NCBI RefSeq assembly: GCF_001522545.3
Contig: NC_031774.1
Span: forward strand, 50,931,363 to 50,995,362
Length of the DNA: 64,000 nucleotides
Source: Parus major
Taxonomy: Eukaryota > Chordata > Aves > Passeriformes > Paridae
Direction: 5' to 3'
The position numbers were made by a program, and so were the translations under genes. Below the pieces are notes generated by a model, which ran no database searches, had not been told where the DNA came from, and was given only the letters and a program-made list of their open reading frames with translations. This document shows, one piece after another, positions 62,196 through 64,000 of this stretch; position 1 is the first letter of the stretch; each line of letters opens with the position of its first letter.

Positions 62196-63746
62196 GAGTT
62201 AATCAACTAATAATTAATTAATTAATTACTGGTTCTATTTACCCAACTGTTTCAGATCCAGCTTATGTCTGAGTCTTATGAGAAATCCCTCCCAATCACA
62301 AAAAATGTGCTACAGATCACTATTTGAGTACATCACTCTTTTTTGTATAAGGATGTGCTGCTATGCCCAGTTTACAGATTCTAAGGGGAACCACATCAAG
62401 TAATCAAAAAGTCATGCAGGAAATCTGTGGTGCAGCAAAGCCTCAAACTCAACATCTACATTCTACATCACTTTTAAACACTGGTATCTCCTCAATGATT
62501 TCTCCTTTGAGACTACAGTCTGTGTCAGTTTCCCAGGTTAGTTGTCAGGAGTGCTATATTATGATCATTGAAAATAATGAGATTTCTCCTATTGCTAGCA
62601 ACTGGAACTTTGCAACTAATTTTAACAGGAACAGGCTCACTGAATTCAAAAATCTAAAAATACTACAATGCTTCCCTTATATTGCAAATAGTGCAGTAGA
62701 TTAGTTAACAGTTAGAGGGACTATGTATATGCGTATGAAATAATAGAAATATGGTCATTTAGAATATGCATGCTGTTGTGACAACAGACTTAAGTTTTAC
62801 TTCTGTAACCAGAAGCAACCTGCATACCCATGAAACATCCCACATCTGACTTCTGCCTTGTTTGCTTTCTCAAGGCTCCTGTTAACTTATCTCTCAGTCC
62901 ATAAGATTCCAAGTCTGACAGAGATTTCAAACTGCTACCATTTAAAGGTAACTGCAACAATTGGAAAGGAAAAATAGCCTTCATCTATGGGAAGTATTCC
63001 ATTATTTTACCTTAAAATAGAGATGGGGGAAAAGGCACGTTTCAACGCTGAGGTCAATATACAAGTGTACTTGCTGACCCTGCAACAGGACTGTCAAATG
63101 TAAGGATCAAATATCCCATGGTTTGCTGTGATTAAGGACATACTCACTTCCCAGCATTTGCTGCAGTTCTGGCAAGTCGTGAGACAGCAGACTTTAAATC
63201 TGTAACATGACTGATAGAAGTGTTGTTTTTAAAGGTTGAAAATGTTTTAGCACTAAATATTAAGTCACTCAGAGATTAGAATATGTATGGGATCAATTTT
63301 TCACCACATTTCATCAGACTTCTATGCTGTGAAAAACAGTGGGGTTACTCTGGCATAAAACCAACACAATGGAATGGAGACTCATACCTGTGGTCACTAA
63401 CGTGGCCCAGTTGTATATACAAAAGGATACGGGGGAAAAATATTAAGAAAGGGTGTCAAAGTCCAAACATGTTCTAAAATGACTTTCCAGTGTGACATTA
63501 AGTTGACAGTTTTTTGATAAATACTTTGGTAGCATTTTTTGGAGATAGTCTATGAGTCTCACTTTTCGCTCATCATTGGGACTACAGAATTTATGCTCAT
63601 ATCAATTACATAAAGTTTAACCATCTTGCCACCAAGATGCAGGTGAGCCTTTGCAGTAGGACAAACTAAGTGACACAAAAGTCACATGCCATGCAAAGTC
63701 ACAGATGGAAGCAGGTTCCAGCAAAAAGCCTGACATCATTCTAGCT
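62196..63746. other. Unique AT-rich DNA
   Basis: A 'taattaattaattaatta' simple tract lies at about 62211-62228. A small inverted repeat CTGTTG-TGA-CAACAG lies at 62773-62787. The longest frame (62363-62704, 113 codons) has no domain. Confidence 0.55.
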
Positions 63747-63821
63747 GTTGGGCTGTGCTGTCTCCATTTCAATTCTTTCTCAGACAGTTGGGCTGTGCTC
63801 TCTTTAATTCTCTCTCAGACA
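63747..63821. repeat. Imperfect tandem duplication, 40- and 35-bp copies
   Basis: Copy 1 (63747-63786) and copy 2 (63787-63821) both begin 'gttgggctgtgct' and end 'ctcagaca'. They differ by a 5-base length change and a few substitutions in the middle. Confidence 0.9.
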
Positions 63822-64000
63822 GTTTCTTACTGAATCCAAGACTACCTTTTGAGTTTTGCCCTTGGTTTATGTTCTCATAATAATTACACTCATTTAATGT
63901 CAGAGGAGATTCATGGAGGCCACGAGAAGATAGGCCAAGCAGTATGGAAGAAATTTCTGTGTTAGACAAAGCTGTGACACAAATCATGGAAGATGGTACT
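63822..64000. other. End of window, nothing recognised
   Basis: Short non-coding stretch with no repeat or coding signal seen. Confidence 0.5.

Noticed and set aside
1..64000. CRISPR array, operons, prokaryotic or phage genes
   Set aside because: Repeat content, base composition and lack of coding density show vertebrate nuclear DNA; no regularly spaced repeats occur.

Overview
The window looks like bird nuclear DNA, and I find no confident protein-coding gene, tRNA, rRNA or other conserved RNA gene in it. The bird assignment rests on interspersed repeats. Several fragments belong to CR1 non-LTR retrotransposons, the dominant avian LINE, recognised by their 3' ends ('gaccttagagatcatc...ccaacc' type ending in 'gattctatgattc' type tails) and by degenerate reverse-transcriptase motifs. 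There is also one solo LTR of a type that is very common in birds. A songbird is plausible from the CR1 tail at 4285-4396 and the LTR, but this is inference from memory of those families. Every open reading frame is shorter than 170 codons and most are about the length expected by chance in AT-rich DNA, so the window is best read as intergenic or deep-intronic sequence.

Layout: 1-2.9 kb is AT-rich DNA with small remnants of ancient amniote repeats. 2.87-3.87 kb is a very old minus-strand CR1. 4.29-4.40 kb is a younger CR1 tail. 6.0-6.7 kb is a decayed plus-strand CR1 with endonuclease-end and RT motifs. 6.7-16.7 kb is unannotated unique DNA. 16.71-17.15 kb is a 9-bp pyrimidine tandem repeat running into a 391-base assembly gap. 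17.2-25.0 kb is unique DNA with a (CAAA)7 array. 25.0-26.15 kb is a 1.15-kb plus-strand CR1. 26-41 kb is unique DNA with an (AT)16 tract, an (AAAAAG)n tract, a perfect 22-bp tandem duplication and two overlapping long ORFs at 34.1-34.7 kb. 41.25-41.52 kb is a CR1 3' end. 42-50 kb is unique DNA with a notable inverted forkhead-type motif pair at 44.8 kb. 50.19-50.57 kb is an old CR1 3' end. 55.65-56.23 kb is the solo LTR. 56.77-58.60 kb is the longest CR1 (minus strand, 1.8 kb, dead RT). 58.6-64 kb is unique DNA with a speculative minus-strand terminal exon near 60.8-61.2 kb and a 40/35-bp tandem duplication at the end.

There is no operon or set of cooperating genes to describe. The CR1 copies appear to belong to at least three age classes and to have been inserted independently; all are 5'-truncated and none I can read is intact. 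The points most worth a second look are the LTR with recognisable promoter and poly(A) motifs plus a possible 5-bp target-site duplication, the 44.8-kb inverted repeat, the possible terminal exon at 61 kb, and the dispersed ancient repeat core. I did not find a novel biological system.
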